This document shows positions 8,227 through 18,874 of a stretch of 38,201 bases of DNA, one piece after another. A program made the position numbers and the translations under genes. The notes beneath the pieces are model-generated. The model was given only the letters and a program-made list of their open reading frames with translations, did no database searches and was not told the DNA's origin. Every line of letters starts with the position of its first letter. Positions within the stretch are counted from its first letter, which is position 1. The stretch lies in contig JAOTSA010000008.1 of assembly GCA_030247515.1 (NCBI GenBank), positions 1 through 38,201 of the forward strand. Direction: 5' to 3'. Origin of the DNA: Sulfurimonas sp. (GTDB lineage: Bacteria > Campylobacterota > Campylobacteria > Campylobacterales > Sulfurimonadaceae).

Positions 8227-9306
8227 ATGAATACACAAACCATTCACCATCTCTCGCATACTGACTTAGATGGCTACAGTTGCCAGCTTGTCATGCGCTA
8301 TACACAACATAAACTCTTTAACTACAATGCCAACTATGGAGCAGAGGTAAAGCAGACATTAGAATTGATACTTCAAAAAATAACAAATAATCTTGAAGAG
8401 ACAACGCTTTTGATAACCGACCTAAATTTGACGGCTGAAGAGTCCAAATGGCTAAACAGTGAAGTAGAAAAACTAAACAATAACAAAAAAAGAGTAACGC
8501 TTCTGCTTCTTGACCATCATGGAACAGGCGAAGAGAGTGCGCAAAAGTATCCGTGGTATTTTCTTGATACCACAAGATCTGCTACAAAAATCACCTATGA
8601 CTATGCAAAAGAGCATTTCTCTCTTGATGCTCCAGTGTGGATAGAACACTATGTCGCCATCGTCAATGCGGTGGATTTGTGGAAGATGGAGGAACATGCA
8701 AACTTTGAGTATGGAAAGGTATGTATGCGTCTTATGAGTGAGATGAGAGAGCTTAACAAAATTATGTTTCCGCTTGAAGACAACCACTATAAACTCTCAC
8801 TCTTGCTTGAAGCAACAAAATATATGGAGCTAGAAGGCGCACCCATCGTTTTGGATGAAAAGATTCATCTGCTCAAAAAAGATTTTTTCAAAACAGACAA
8901 AAATGACACGCTTGACAACTTGGCAACAAGCTACATCGTCAAACTTTTAGGCGATGCAAAAGATGAAAAGACGATTTACTACAAAGGATACAAAGGATAT
9001 CTTAGCTATGCCCTTGGCAACACATCTATCATCGGCAATGGCTTTTTACTAACATATCCAGAGTATGACTTTATCGTGGATGTAAGTTTTAAAGGAACAC
9101 TGAGTCTGCGTGCAAACAACGGCGTCAATGTTGCTACCATCTCCAAAGAGTGGTGTGGCGGCGGCGGACATCCAAATGCCGCTGGAGGTCGTATTATAGG
9201 GTTTAAAGAGCAGTATCGTTATGACCTTGTAAAGCAACAGATAGAAAAAATCATCAACGATAAAGAAGCAGTTGCGGGGGAGTTAGAGTATAAAAGAGAG
9301 GCTTAA
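8227..9306 (+). CDS. DHH-family phosphoesterase
   Basis: A 359-residue DHH/DHHA1 protein. Motif I is SHTDLDGYSCQ (His11, Asp13, Asp15), motif II is TDLNLT (Asp65), motif III is LLLDHHGTG (Asp96-His97-His98) and motif IV is VNAVDLWK. The C-terminal substrate-binding DHHA1 motif GGGGHPNAAGGRI lies near residue 311. All metal ligands of the di-manganese site appear intact. Family members hydrolyse nanoRNA, cyclic dinucleotides or pAp; which substrate applies here cannot be told. It starts 14 bases after flhA and may be read through from it. Confidence 0.9.
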   Translation: MNTQTIHHLSHTDLDGYSCQLVMRYTQHKLFNYNANYGAEVKQTLELILQKITNNLEETTLLITDLNLTAEESKWLNSEVEKLNNNKKRVTLLLLDHHGTGEESAQKYPWYFLDTTRSATKITYDYAKEHFSLDAPVWIEHYVAIVNAVDLWKMEEHANFEYGKVCMRLMSEMRELNKIMFPLEDNHYKLSLLLEATKYMELEGAPIVLDEKIHLLKKDFFKTDKNDTLDNLATSYIVKLLGDAKDEKTIYYKGYKGYLSYALGNTSIIGNGFLLTYPEYDFIVDVSFKGTLSLRANNGVNVATISKEWCGGGGHPNAAGGRIIGFKEQYRYDLVKQQIEKIINDKEAVAGELEYKREA

Positions 9307-9330
9307 TACCGCCTCTGCAAAGAGTTTTTT
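9297..9330 (+). terminator. Possible terminator between converging genes
   Basis: AGAGGC (9297-9302) pairs with GCCTCT (9311-9316). An overlapping small stem, CTCT-GCAA-AGAG, is followed directly by TTTTTT (9325-9330). The stems are short, so this is a moderate-to-weak terminator for the DHH gene. Confidence 0.4.
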
Positions 9331-9339
9331 ACCTAAATT

Positions 9340-10752
9340 CTATTGGCAATTGACAAAATAGCGTTCAATGCCATCTGCCATTCCTCTTGCCATAATTTTT
9401 ACATACTCACTATCAATAAGACGTGTTGCCTCTTTTGGATGCGAGAGAAAACCTACCTCAACCAAAACAGATGGCATCTGCGCTCCGACTAAAACCCAAA
9501 AAGGACCCTCTTTCACGCCGCCGTCTTTTACATCTTTGTATTTTGGATTTAGCGAGCCAAGCATTCCTCTTTGCAAATCTATAGCAAGTTTATTGGATGC
9601 AATAATGTTGTGGTGGTTTAAAAGATTAAGGTAACTATCCTTTCCATACATATTCATATCATCCATATCAGAAGAGTTCTCTTGTGCAGCTGCCTTTTTT
9701 GCTCTCTCTGAACGTGATGGAGAGAGAAAATAGCACTCAATCCCATGTACGTCATGAGCGCTTCCATTTGGAACGGCATTGGCATGAACGCTTACAAAAA
9801 TATCTGCTTTTTTATCATTTGCAAACTCTGTTCTTTTGCTGAGTTTTATGAAAGTATCATCATCTCTTGTCATATAAACAGCATGTCCACGGCTTTTTAG
9901 AATTTTAACAAGCTCTTGAGAGATGTTGAAAACAACTGCTTTTTCCTGATGACTACCATAGCCAATTGCTCCAGGGTCTGTTCCGCCATGTCCTGGGTCG
10001 ATAACTATTTTTTTACCACCTGCCATCTTTGGTAAATGAACTGCTTTTTCTATAATTTCTGGAACTTTTTGCGTACTTTTAATAGGTTCTGAACCAAAAG
10101 TAATCTCAAGCGTTGTCTCCTTTAGTGTATGAAAGAGTTCTATAGGAGTATTGTTATCTATCACAAGCCTAAGTGTTTCAGGGTTAAATTGAGCAATTTT
10201 TATCTTTGCCACACCATTTTTTGTGATATTATGCGAACTGGTCAACATAGATGTTTTGATATCAAAAATATACTTATACTGTTTTATCTTTTTTTCATGC
10301 AGAGTAAAATAATTTACCTTCTTTGGGTCTGTTTGCTGATCAAAAATCAACAGAAGCGTATTGTCTCTCCATTTTATAGATTGCAATTTTGCAACCGCAC
10401 CAACCTGTACATCTTCTATATGTTTTGTCTTTTTCATCGGTTTTGGTTCTGGCTGTTTGTAGCTTGTGCTGTTTTTTGAAGAGAGTGCTTTTAGTTCAGC
10501 AGCATAGTTTGAAACATCTATCTCAAGCTTTGCGCCACTTGTCACGATACCCTGTAAAGAGTCCATTTTCAAATTCTCATCACCGCTAACCATGGACTGC
10601 AAGTAAAGATTTTTATAGTCATTGTAAGCACGAAATACATCACTTTGCAAGCCGCTTTGCATGTATGTATCGGCACGTTTCAGCACATCCTCGTCCGCAT
10701 GCAACGCCATAACAACAAAAAACGATATCAAAAAGAAAAAGAGTTTTACCAT
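9340..10752 (-). CDS. N-acetylmuramoyl-L-alanine amidase (AmiA/AmiC type)
   Basis: A 470-residue periplasmic peptidoglycan amidase that cuts the bond between MurNAc and L-Ala, mainly in daughter-cell separation. Residues 1-19 are a Sec signal peptide (VKLFFFLISFFVVMALHA). A middle region of about 100-210 looks like an AMIN-type targeting domain. The C-terminal Amidase_3 domain carries the zinc set: IDPGHGGTDPGA (His), HQEKAVVFNI (Glu), FVSVHANA (His) and VEVGFLSHP (catalytic Glu). AQENSSDMDDMNMYGKDS may be part of a regulatory helix. It is last in the pyrH-to-amidase series and the end of the operon faces the DHH gene. Confidence 0.94.
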   Translation of the reverse strand: MVKLFFFLISFFVVMALHADEDVLKRADTYMQSGLQSDVFRAYNDYKNLYLQSMVSGDENLKMDSLQGIVTSGAKLEIDVSNYAAELKALSSKNSTSYKQPEPKPMKKTKHIEDVQVGAVAKLQSIKWRDNTLLLIFDQQTDPKKVNYFTLHEKKIKQYKYIFDIKTSMLTSSHNITKNGVAKIKIAQFNPETLRLVIDNNTPIELFHTLKETTLEITFGSEPIKSTQKVPEIIEKAVHLPKMAGGKKIVIDPGHGGTDPGAIGYGSHQEKAVVFNISQELVKILKSRGHAVYMTRDDDTFIKLSKRTEFANDKKADIFVSVHANAVPNGSAHDVHGIECYFLSPSRSERAKKAAAQENSSDMDDMNMYGKDSYLNLLNHHNIIASNKLAIDLQRGMLGSLNPKYKDVKDGGVKEGPFWVLVGAQMPSVLVEVGFLSHPKEATRLIDSEYVKIMARGMADGIERYFVNCQ

Positions 10753-10761
10753 CTGTTAAAA

Positions 10762-11853
10762 CTATTCACCATGAACCAATTTATCCATAAGCTCTTTTAC
10801 GGAGATGATTTCATTCACTCTGTATCCATTCGTACCTGAGAAGAAAAGTCCAGTTTCTGTGTTGCCAAGATAGGCATCGCTTAGTCTGTCTGCTATGCAG
10901 TAACCAACCTCTTTTGCCTCTTCTCCACGGTTACAAGGTGCGACACAGTTGGAGATACATTTGATAGAAGGACCTTCTCTCTTCTCTACCAAAAGAGTGA
11001 GATTTGTTCTTATCCCTTGCGCTGGGTAGCCAACAGGGGAGGAAAAGAGTTGAATATCCTCTTTTTTAGCCTCTAAAAGAACTTTTTTGAAGTTTTCGTG
11101 TGCATCACACTCATGCGTTGCGATGAAACGAGTCCCCATCTGCACGCCTCTAGCACCCAGTTCCATCATCTGCTCGATGTCGTTTTTATCCCAGATACCA
11201 CCTGCTGCGATTACGGGAATATCTCCCCAAAGTGCCGCCTCTTCAACAACTGGTCTAACAAGATTTTCGAGTTGATTTTCAGGCATAGCACACTGCTCGT
11301 AAGTAAAGCCTTGATGCCCACCACTCTTTGGACCCTCAAGCACTACTGCATCTGGAAGGCGGTTATAGCGTTGTTTCCATCTTTTACAGATAATTTTGAG
11401 TGCTTTTGCAGAGGAGACGATAGGCACAAGAGCAACATCTGGATACCCTTCTGTAAACTCTGGCATATTTGTAGGAAGACCCGCACCCGTGATAATGATA
11501 TCTATCCCGCTCTCGCACGCATCACGCACAACACGCCCATAATCATTGATAGCATAGAGAATATTTGCCGCAAGTGGTTTGTCACCACAAACCTTTCTTG
11601 CATTTTGGATAATCGCATCAAAACCCTCTTTTGAGTAAAATCCAAGTGCCTCAAGCGGTCTGCCCGCCACAAGCTTTGAAGCGTACTTTTTATCTTCATA
11701 ATAACCTGTTCCAACGGCACTAACAACACCTAAACCACCCTCTTTTGAGACATTGCCAGCCAGAGAGTCCCAGCTTACGCCAACTCCCATTCCGCCTTGA
11801 ACTATAGGTTTTTCTACTATATATTTACCGATTTTGAGTGATTCGTAGCTCAT
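10762..11853 (-). CDS. Nitronate monooxygenase-like FMN oxidoreductase
   Basis: A 363-residue TIM-barrel flavoprotein of the nitronate monooxygenase / FabK-like family. The N-terminal [19 protein letters not shown] is the family's FMN-binding start. IIITGAGLP lies mid-barrel, and [10 protein letters not shown] (His180) contains the conserved His that acts as catalytic base in nitronate monooxygenases. VIAAGGIWD and [11 protein letters not shown] bind the FMN phosphate. A C-terminal Cys pair ([14 protein letters not shown]) is an addition I cannot explain. It overlaps the tyrS stop by four bases. The true substrate may be an enoyl thioester rather than a nitronate. Confidence 0.85.
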   Translation of the reverse strand: MSYESLKIGKYIVEKPIVQGGMGVGVSWDSLAGNVSKEGGLGVVSAVGTGYYEDKKYASKLVAGRPLEALGFYSKEGFDAIIQNARKVCGDKPLAANILYAINDYGRVVRDACESGIDIIITGAGLPTNMPEFTEGYPDVALVPIVSSAKALKIICKRWKQRYNRLPDAVVLEGPKSGGHQGFTYEQCAMPENQLENLVRPVVEEAALWGDIPVIAAGGIWDKNDIEQMMELGARGVQMGTRFIATHECDAHENFKKVLLEAKKEDIQLFSSPVGYPAQGIRTNLTLLVEKREGPSIKCISNCVAPCNRGEEAKEVGYCIADRLSDAYLGNTETGLFFSGTNGYRVNEIISVKELMDKLVHGE

Positions 11854-13052
11854 GCGTTGACCTTTAACTTTGCAAATTTTCTTTTTCCGATTTGGAGAAT
11901 ATACTCTCCGCTTCCTAATTGTAACTGCTCATCGCTAATCTTTTCTTGATTTATCTTCACAGCACCCTGTTTGATATCTCTTCTTGCTTGAGAAGTTGAT
12001 GGTGTCAAACCACAGTCCACAAGTGCTTTCGTGATAGCTATCTCTCCATCCACGCTAAATTCTTCCATCTCGGTTGGGATTTCGTTTTTTGCATGAACTC
12101 GTTCAAACTCCTCTTTTGCCACATTTGCAGCTTCAAGAGAGTGAAATCTTGCAGTTATCTCTAACGCCAAATCCTCTTTTACTTTTTTTGGATGTAGCGA
12201 ACCATCAGCCACGCCCGCTTTAAGTGCTTCTATCTCGCTCAATGTTTTTGTACTAAGTAGCTCATAGTAACGCCACATAAGTTCATCAGAGACACTAAGC
12301 ACCTTTGCAAACATGTCATTTGGTACTTCTGTAACGCCGATATAGTTCCCCAAAGATTTGCTCATCTTCTGCACGCCATCAAGCCCCTCTAAGATGGGCA
12401 TCATAAGAACGGCTTGTTCTTTGCCTATCTCATAAGCTCTTTGAAGATGTCGCCCCATCAAAAGATTAAACTTCTGGTCAGTCCCGCCTATCTCAATATC
12501 GCTTTTGAGATGAACACTGTCATATCCCTGAAGCAAAGGGTAGATAAATTCGCTAATAGCAATGGGTGTTTGACTTTTGTATCTTTTGTCAAAATCATCA
12601 CGTTCTAGCATTCTTGCAACACTAAATGTGGTTGTGAGTGTGAGCATCCCTGAAGCTCCAAGCGGGTTAATCCACTCCGAGTTGAAAACAACTTCCGTTT
12701 TTGAAGCATCTAAAATCTTAAAAACCTGCTCTTTGTAACTCTTTGCATTCTCCAAGATTTCCACAGCACTTAAAGTTTTTCTTGTAGCACTTTTGCCTGT
12801 TGGGTCGCCGATTTGTGCGGTAAAATCACCGATGAGAAACTGAACCTTTGCACCATACTTCTGAAAAATTGCGAGTTTTTGCAAAAGAACTGTGTGTCCA
12901 AGATGCAAATCAGGAGCGGTCGGGTCAAAACCCGCTTTGACTGTATAGCTCTTGCCCTCCTCAAAATAGGCTTTTAAAAGCTTCTCTATCCTCTGGCTGT
13001 CGATAATCTCAGCACTTCCTCTTTGTATCTCTTTTAAGGCTTCTTGTAACAT
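11850..13052 (-). CDS. tyrS: Tyrosyl-tRNA synthetase
   Basis: A 400-residue class I synthetase that charges tRNA-Tyr. HLGHT at residues 50-54 is the HIGH motif and KMSKS at 229-233 is canonical. [25 protein letters not shown] around 177-201 holds the tyrosine pocket. Residues about 335-395 form the C-terminal S4 RNA-binding domain ([20 protein letters not shown]). This long-linker version is the TyrRS type found in many proteobacteria. It is in the middle of the pyrH-rpoZ-spoT-tyrS series. Confidence 0.97.
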   Translation of the reverse strand: MLQEALKEIQRGSAEIIDSQRIEKLLKAYFEEGKSYTVKAGFDPTAPDLHLGHTVLLQKLAIFQKYGAKVQFLIGDFTAQIGDPTGKSATRKTLSAVEILENAKSYKEQVFKILDASKTEVVFNSEWINPLGASGMLTLTTTFSVARMLERDDFDKRYKSQTPIAISEFIYPLLQGYDSVHLKSDIEIGGTDQKFNLLMGRHLQRAYEIGKEQAVLMMPILEGLDGVQKMSKSLGNYIGVTEVPNDMFAKVLSVSDELMWRYYELLSTKTLSEIEALKAGVADGSLHPKKVKEDLALEITARFHSLEAANVAKEEFERVHAKNEIPTEMEEFSVDGEIAITKALVDCGLTPSTSQARRDIKQGAVKINQEKISDEQLQLGSGEYILQIGKRKFAKLKVNA

Positions 13053-13081
13053 ACTCTCTAACTTCCTATTATAATTATAAA

Positions 13082-15235
13082 TTATCTATACGCATCATCC
13101 GTGCGAATAAAATGTATCACTTTTATTTTCTGTTCGATTTTAGCACGAAGTGCGTTAATATCTGCTTCTTTGCTCTCAAATCCTATTTCACAGTAGCGTG
13201 TAGATTCGCTTTTGTTTTTTCCAAGTTCTATCTGGTTGATGTCGATTTTGAGTTTTGCCAAAAAGTTTAAAAACTCTGCCAATGTCCCTACCCCACTTTG
13301 CAGCGAAACAATCATGTCATAGTTGTAAATCTTGAGTTTTTCCCATCTTACAAAAACCATAGGCTCTTTTGCATCTAGTTTTTTCATAGCACTTGAACAC
13401 ATTTTGTGGTGTACATGCGCTTTCCCTTTCTCTAAAAATGCCATAACTTCATCGCCATTTTTTGGATGACAACAGTAATCAAACACAACATCGCCAACGC
13501 TTGATGTGCTAAAAATCTCCAAGCCTCTCAAGCTATAAAGTCTAAGCTTCAACATGTGTCTTGACAAAAATCCCTTAAAACGGCTACTTTCACTGATTTC
13601 AGTCATAAGTTTGTGCAACACATCTCTAAAGTGTTCTATATCTGTTGCGACACTTGCCCTTTTATCGCAGTTGTTTTTATCAAACCACTCTTCTACTTTT
13701 AAAGAGTTTTCATTCATCGCCGCTGCAACAATATTGATGCTTGATTTTGCATCGATTTCTCGTACTCGTGCGTTGCAGTTATACTTAATATTTGTTTTTG
13801 CTTTGGAAGTTTTTACCGCATCAAGCCAACTGCAGCGTGTGATTGTATTTTCGTCAAGTTCAATTTTTACAATATCGCCGTTATGAAGTTCGTTGATAAG
13901 AGATGTTTTGACTTTGTTCACCAGAGCTGATTTGGCATGATTGCCCACGTGTGTGTGTACGGCGTAAGCAAAGTCAAGTACAACTGCTCCTCGTGGAAGG
14001 GTAAAAACCTCTCCTTTTGGAGAAAAAACAGAGATATCCTCACTATAAAGGTCGTTTTTTATGAGGTCATAAAAATCTTCAACGGACTCATTTTGGTAGC
14101 CAAGATTGTGTAGCCAATCAAGTTTGATGTTGTCGTTGCCGCCGCTTTTGTATTTCCAATGCGCCGCAACGCCAAGCTCGGCGGTTTTGTGCATATCGTA
14201 CGTTCTGATTTGCACCTCAAAAATGGCAGTTTTGTAAAAGACAGTTGTGTGAATCGTCTTATATCCATTATCTTTAGGTACGGCAATATAATCTTTAAAG
14301 CGTGAAGAGAGCGGTTGAAAATGTAGATGGATAAGCCCTAAAATATTGTAACACTTTACAGGGTCATCTGTAAGAACCCTAAGTGCCAGAAGGTCTAAAA
14401 CTTCCTCAATCCCAACCCCTTTGCGTTGCATTTTTAGATAGATTGAGTATCTATGTTTTACACGAGAGAGTATCTCAATATCATCTTCACAAAAACCATT
14501 TTGCACCAAAACTTTGTGGATTGCCTCACGAAATTCATTTAGCCTCATCTCAATAGCATGATAGTGATTTTCTAAGTAGATATTGATTTGCTCTTTTTCC
14601 TCTTTAAAAAGATAAGAAAAGCTCAAATCCTCAAGAAGATTTTTTAAAAAAGAGATACCTAAACGGTGGGCAATTGGTGCGTAAACAACAAGTGTTTCTT
14701 CGGCGATTCTTTCTTGTTTGTGAGGAGCTAAAGAGTCGAGTGTAAGCATATTGTGAAGTCTATCACATAGCTTGACAACTAAAACACGTACATCTTTGAT
14801 ACTTGCAAGAAGCATTTTGCGAAATGAGAGTGCTGATACAACAAGTTTTTCGTTTGAGTTTGACGGAATGAGTTCGGCATCACGGATGGTGTCTATCTTT
14901 GTAAGCCCCTCCACCAGATGCGCTACATCAGGACCAAAGAGCTCTTTGACCTCTTCGATGCTTATAATCGTATCTTCTACTACATCATGTAAAAGTGCGG
15001 CTATCGCCATCGACTCATCATTTGTAATAGAAGAGACGATGCTTGCCACTAAAATAGGATGAATAACATAAGGTTCACCGCTTTTGCGGAACTGGCTCTC
15101 ATGTGCCACCTTAGAGTAGTCAAGTGCTTTTTGAAGCGTTGGACTTGGCGAAATTTGAGAAAAAAGATAGCTCGTCGCTGAGTCGATAGTAACTATCTCT
15201 TTTATCTGCTTGATATCTACTTGACTCAAGTTCAA
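13082..15235 (-). CDS. spoT: Bifunctional (p)ppGpp synthetase/hydrolase
   Basis: A 717-residue Rel/SpoT protein controlling the stringent response. The hydrolase HD domain is complete: HESQF (His45), IHP (His59), LLHDVVEDT (His83-Asp84) and CDRLHNM (Asp157, Asn161). The synthetase domain has [16 protein letters not shown] (257-272), LLALRV and the substrate segment [19 protein letters not shown] (312-330), so both activities look intact. A TGS domain follows from about 393 ([17 protein letters not shown]) and an ACT domain is C-terminal. A single long RSH is usual in this phylum. The start is a TTG, five bases after the rpoZ stop; the TTG two codons on is an alternative. Confidence 0.95.
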   Translation of the reverse strand: MNLSQVDIKQIKEIVTIDSATSYLFSQISPSPTLQKALDYSKVAHESQFRKSGEPYVIHPILVASIVSSITNDESMAIAALLHDVVEDTIISIEEVKELFGPDVAHLVEGLTKIDTIRDAELIPSNSNEKLVVSALSFRKMLLASIKDVRVLVVKLCDRLHNMLTLDSLAPHKQERIAEETLVVYAPIAHRLGISFLKNLLEDLSFSYLFKEEKEQINIYLENHYHAIEMRLNEFREAIHKVLVQNGFCEDDIEILSRVKHRYSIYLKMQRKGVGIEEVLDLLALRVLTDDPVKCYNILGLIHLHFQPLSSRFKDYIAVPKDNGYKTIHTTVFYKTAIFEVQIRTYDMHKTAELGVAAHWKYKSGGNDNIKLDWLHNLGYQNESVEDFYDLIKNDLYSEDISVFSPKGEVFTLPRGAVVLDFAYAVHTHVGNHAKSALVNKVKTSLINELHNGDIVKIELDENTITRCSWLDAVKTSKAKTNIKYNCNARVREIDAKSSINIVAAAMNENSLKVEEWFDKNNCDKRASVATDIEHFRDVLHKLMTEISESSRFKGFLSRHMLKLRLYSLRGLEIFSTSSVGDVVFDYCCHPKNGDEVMAFLEKGKAHVHHKMCSSAMKKLDAKEPMVFVRWEKLKIYNYDMIVSLQSGVGTLAEFLNFLAKLKIDINQIELGKNKSESTRYCEIGFESKEADINALRAKIEQKIKVIHFIRTDDAYR

Positions 15236-15239
15236 TCCA

Positions 15240-15458
15240 CTATTTTACTATATCAGAAAAGCCTTTGATAGTTACAAGGCCCTGAGCAATTTCCATAAGT
15301 GCCAAATCTGCTGGTTTAATTTTCTTAGAAACATTTAGTTTGCTTGTCGCACCGTTTAGAAGCTCATCCATTCTTTTTGCCACAGCGATTGCAAGCTGAT
15401 AGCGATCCATGTTTGGATTATTTTCTAGGATTGTTGCAGTTAATTCTTCTACTTTCAT
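15240..15458 (-). CDS. rpoZ: RNA polymerase omega subunit
   Basis: A 72-residue omega subunit, which helps fold and assemble beta-prime and takes part in ppGpp binding in many bacteria. NPNMDRYQLAIAVAKRMDEL is the conserved helix; KKIKPADLALMEIAQG follows. A strong AAGGAG precedes the ATG. It sits directly before spoT, the pairing found in many proteobacteria. Confidence 0.93.
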   Translation of the reverse strand: MKVEELTATILENNPNMDRYQLAIAVAKRMDELLNGATSKLNVSKKIKPADLALMEIAQGLVTIKGFSDIVK

Positions 15459-15484
15459 TTTATCTCCTTAGTTAAGATTTATAT

Positions 15485-16292
<808 letters not shown>

Positions 16293-16316
16293 TCGAAACA
16301 CAACAAAAGGATTTCT

Positions 16317-17108
16317 ATGCAAAATATGCTTCACGGTCGTCTTTGGCTCAACAAATCTGACCATGACTTTTTGGGCAAAGGACGTATGGAGCTGCTTATG
16401 CTCATAGAAAAAAGCGGCTCTATAACAAAAGCCGCCAAAGAGATGAAGATGAGCTACAAAGCGGCATGGGATGCAGTCGATGCCATGAACAACCTCTCAT
16501 CCTCTGCGCTTGTGGAGAGTTCCAAAGGCGGCAAAGGGGGCGGCGGCACTACCATAACTCCCTACGCAAAAGAGCTTATTGAGACTTACAAGATTTTGGA
16601 AGAGGAGCATCACCTTTTTTTGCAAAATCTAGCAAAGAGAATCCAAGAAAAAGATGGGCATATCTCGCTTCTTGAGAGCATGAGCGTGCGTCTGAGTGCG
16701 AGAAACCAACTAAAAGTAAAAGTTGCAGAGATTCACAAAAGCAGGGTTGAAAGCGAACTGACTCTTCAGCTGGGCGAAAATACATGGCTAAATGCAACCA
16801 TAACAAATGATTCGTTTGATGCGCTTGAAATCGCCATCGGAGTGGAGCTTTATGCCATTTTCAAAGCAAATGCACTGACTTTGAGCAGTGATACAGATCT
16901 TAAAAAAAGCGATGCAAACCGTTTTTTAGGAACTATAGCAAGAATAGAGCGAGATAGTTTTAATGCCCAAATCATCATTGAGCTTGAAAATAAAAAGAGC
17001 GTCTGTTCCACCATGAGCGTGGACATTTTTGATGAGCTGGGTGTCGGTGTGGGAAGTAAAGTTGTGGCATTTTGCAGACCAAAAAATATCATCTTGGGAA
17101 GATGGTAA
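16317..17108 (+). CDS. modE: ModE-type molybdate-responsive regulator (HTH plus two TOBE/Mop domains)
   Basis: A 263-residue regulator. Residues 24-60 (LLMLIEKSGSITKAAKEM and MSYKAAWDAVDAMN) are the ModE winged helix-turn-helix. KGGKGGGGTTITPYAKELI is the wing typical of LysR-like ModE N-termini. Residues about 125-185 (SARNQLKVKVAEIHKS) and 195-262 (NRFLGTIARIERDS) are two TOBE/Mop molybdate-binding domains. On binding molybdate such proteins dimerise on operators and usually repress modABC. It lies directly upstream of modA with its own promoter, and a candidate operator is at 17207-17230. Confidence 0.9.
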   Translation: MQNMLHGRLWLNKSDHDFLGKGRMELLMLIEKSGSITKAAKEMKMSYKAAWDAVDAMNNLSSSALVESSKGGKGGGGTTITPYAKELIETYKILEEEHHLFLQNLAKRIQEKDGHISLLESMSVRLSARNQLKVKVAEIHKSRVESELTLQLGENTWLNATITNDSFDALEIAIGVELYAIFKANALTLSSDTDLKKSDANRFLGTIARIERDSFNAQIIIELENKKSVCSTMSVDIFDELGVGVGSKVVAFCRPKNIILGRW

Positions 17109-17114
17109 GATGAC

Positions 17115-17192
17115 TTCTTGTAAGTTCAAAACTAAGCGAATGATTCTGCAGCATAGCGAAGCCTTAATGAGCGTGTTTTGAGCTTGCAAGAA
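17115..17192 (+). other. 78-nt long-stem hairpin between modE and modA
   Basis: An 18-base arm (17115-17132) pairs with 17175-17192 throughout, with just two G-U wobbles in RNA. The 42-base loop contains CTGCAG and two AGCGAA copies. It starts six bases after the modE stop and has no U-tract. It could be a transcript-end or leader structure, a repetitive palindromic element, or an unrecognised sensor RNA. Confidence 0.6.
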
Positions 17193-17206
17193 ATCTAGTA
17201 AATATG

Positions 17207-17230
17207 CGTTATATATTTGTAAATATTACG
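17207..17230 (+). promoter_or_regulatory. Candidate ModE operator in front of modA
   Basis: The 24-base imperfect inverted repeat starts CGTTATAT and ends AATATTACG. It has the half-sites and length of the E. coli ModE operator (CGTTATAT ... ATAACG) as I remember it. It lies immediately before the AGGAG Shine-Dalgarno sequence of modA, where bound ModE would block expression. The match is by eye. Confidence 0.55.
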
Positions 17231-17242
17231 AGGAGATAAACA

Positions 17243-18007
17243 ATGAGACGATGGATGGCTTTTTTGGCTCTGTTTTTTGTTTTGAGTACAGTTGTGCAGG
17301 CAGAGAAAATTACGGTTTTTGCGGCAAGTGATTTGAAATTTGCACTTGATTCGGTACGAGACGAATTTTTGAAAAAAAACCCAAATTGTGAAATGGAGAT
17401 GATATACGGAAGTTCGGGCAAAGGGATGCACCAAATCCAAAACGGCGCACCTTACCACCTCTTTTTTAGTGCAAATATGGAGTTTGTAGCAAAAATGTAC
17501 AAAGATGGCGACATCGTAACAGAGCCTAAAATGTACGCTCTTGGTCGTTTGGTTTTGTGGAGCAAATATAAGGATTTTAGACCAGAAGCGGGGTTTGAAA
17601 ACCTCAAAGAACCGTGGGTTCGCAAAATCGCCATAGCAAACCCCACGCATGCCCCTTACGGCGAAAAAGCAAAACAGACACTAGAGCAACTAGGGCTTTA
17701 TGAAAAGTTACAGCAAAAACTTGTTTTAGGCGAAAATATCTCGCAAACAGCAGGTTTCATCTCAAGCGGTGCGGCAGATGTGGGCATCATTGCGCTCTCG
17801 CTTGCACTTGCTCCAAATATTGCAGAGAGTTCGCAAAAAGGCTATTTTCTCATTGACGCACAACTCCACGCTCCGCTTCTTCAAGGATACGGCATAACAA
17901 AAAAAGGGCAAAACAGTGCAGAGGCTCAGAGATTTTATGACTTCATGCAGACAAAAGAGGCAAAAGAGATGATGAAAAAATACGGATTTACAACAGAGGA
18001 GAAGTGA
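17243..18007 (+). CDS. modA: Molybdate ABC transporter, periplasmic binding protein
   Basis: A 254-residue binding protein. Residues 1-20 are a Sec signal peptide ending VVQA. The mature protein starts EKITVFAASDLKFALDSV, the ModA opening with the anion-contacting Ser in 'AASDL'. IYGSSGKGMHQIQNGAPYHLFFSA gives the second anion-binding segment (Gly-Ser-Ser-Gly). IANPTHAPYGEKAKQ and SSGAADVGIIALSLA are also typical. It captures molybdate or tungstate and hands it to ModB. A strong AGGAG precedes its ATG, and it overlaps modB by one base. Confidence 0.95.
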   Translation: MRRWMAFLALFFVLSTVVQAEKITVFAASDLKFALDSVRDEFLKKNPNCEMEMIYGSSGKGMHQIQNGAPYHLFFSANMEFVAKMYKDGDIVTEPKMYALGRLVLWSKYKDFRPEAGFENLKEPWVRKIAIANPTHAPYGEKAKQTLEQLGLYEKLQQKLVLGENISQTAGFISSGAADVGIIALSLALAPNIAESSQKGYFLIDAQLHAPLLQGYGITKKGQNSAEAQRFYDFMQTKEAKEMMKKYGFTTEEK

Positions 18008-18687
18008 TGGATGAAAATTTTATACAAACCATGAAGCTCACATTTGAGCTAGCGGCACTTACGACGCTTATACTTTTGTGCATAGGAATCCCGCTTGCAT
18101 ACTTCCTCTCGCAAACAAAGTCACGGCTAAAACCCGTTATAGAAGCGTTTGTCTCCATGCCGCTTGTTCTTCCGCCCTCTGTTTTGGGCTTTTACATGCT
18201 GCTAGCATTTAGCCCAAAAAACAGCTTTGGCGCGTGGCTTGATGAGGCGTTTGATATAAGGCTTGTTTTTAGTTTTGAAGGACTTGTTATCGCTTCTGTC
18301 ATATTTAGCCTTCCATTTATGGTGCATCCCATCCAAAGCGGATTTAGCGCACTCTCAAGCTCACTCAAAGAGGCTTCATACACACTCGGAAAAAGTCCAT
18401 TTGAAACTCTTTGGTTTGTTCTACTACCAAACATAAAACCCTCTTTACTCACCGCTTCAGTCATCACATTTGCCCACACGGTAGGAGAGTTCGGAGTAGT
18501 TTTGATGATAGGCGGCAACATAGCAGGAGAGACAAAAGTAGCAAGCATCGCCATTTACGACGAGGTAGAATCGCTAAACTATGCAGTCGCAAACCAGTAC
18601 GCATTTACACTTTTTGTGATTACTTTTGCTATCTTACTTTTTGTTTATGCGGTCAATAAAAAGATGGTTAGAAGTGAGTTTAGATAA
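18007..18687 (+). CDS. modB: Molybdate ABC transporter permease
   Basis: About 226 residues with five or six hydrophobic helices. The EAA loop that contacts the ATPase is SLKEASYTLGKSPFETLWFV, near residues 118-137. PLVLPPSVLGFYMLLAF and the HTVGEFGVVLMIGGNIAGETKV segment are conserved in ModB. The ATG at 18007 overlaps the modA stop (TGATG); an in-frame GTG is at 18004. modC should follow directly but is displaced by about 1 kb. Confidence 0.95.
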   Translation: MDENFIQTMKLTFELAALTTLILLCIGIPLAYFLSQTKSRLKPVIEAFVSMPLVLPPSVLGFYMLLAFSPKNSFGAWLDEAFDIRLVFSFEGLVIASVIFSLPFMVHPIQSGFSALSSSLKEASYTLGKSPFETLWFVLLPNIKPSLLTASVITFAHTVGEFGVVLMIGGNIAGETKVASIAIYDEVESLNYAVANQYAFTLFVITFAILLFVYAVNKKMVRSEFR

Positions 18688-18815
18688 ATTTCTTGTGGTA
18701 AAATGATAAAAAAGCAGAGGTAATAAAGTTAAGGCTTTGGTGATTTTCAAGTAATGAACTCAATCAATATTTAGAGATGATTTGAGGGAAGATTGAAATA
18801 GAATTTGTTGATATA

Positions 18816-18844
18816 TTGACAAATTAAATTGATTTATATAAAAT
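18816..18844 (+). promoter_or_regulatory. Strong sigma-70 promoter of the inserted toxin-antitoxin pair
   Basis: A perfect TTGACA (18816-18821), a 17-base spacer and TAAAAT (18839-18844) lie about 30 bases before the antitoxin start. This promoter could also drive modC downstream of the pair. Confidence 0.65.
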
Positions 18845-18874
18845 GAGAATATGAATATATAAAAGGATATGAAA

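Noticed and set aside
17133-17174. A molybdenum-cofactor riboswitch in the modE-modA spacer
   Set aside because: The region is a single long stem with a 42-base loop, not the multi-helix layout I recall for that riboswitch; kept only as an unexplained hairpin.
17195-17650. A 151-codon minus-strand open frame
   Set aside because: It lies opposite modA, which has clear motifs and a signal peptide; its translation has no protein-like pattern.
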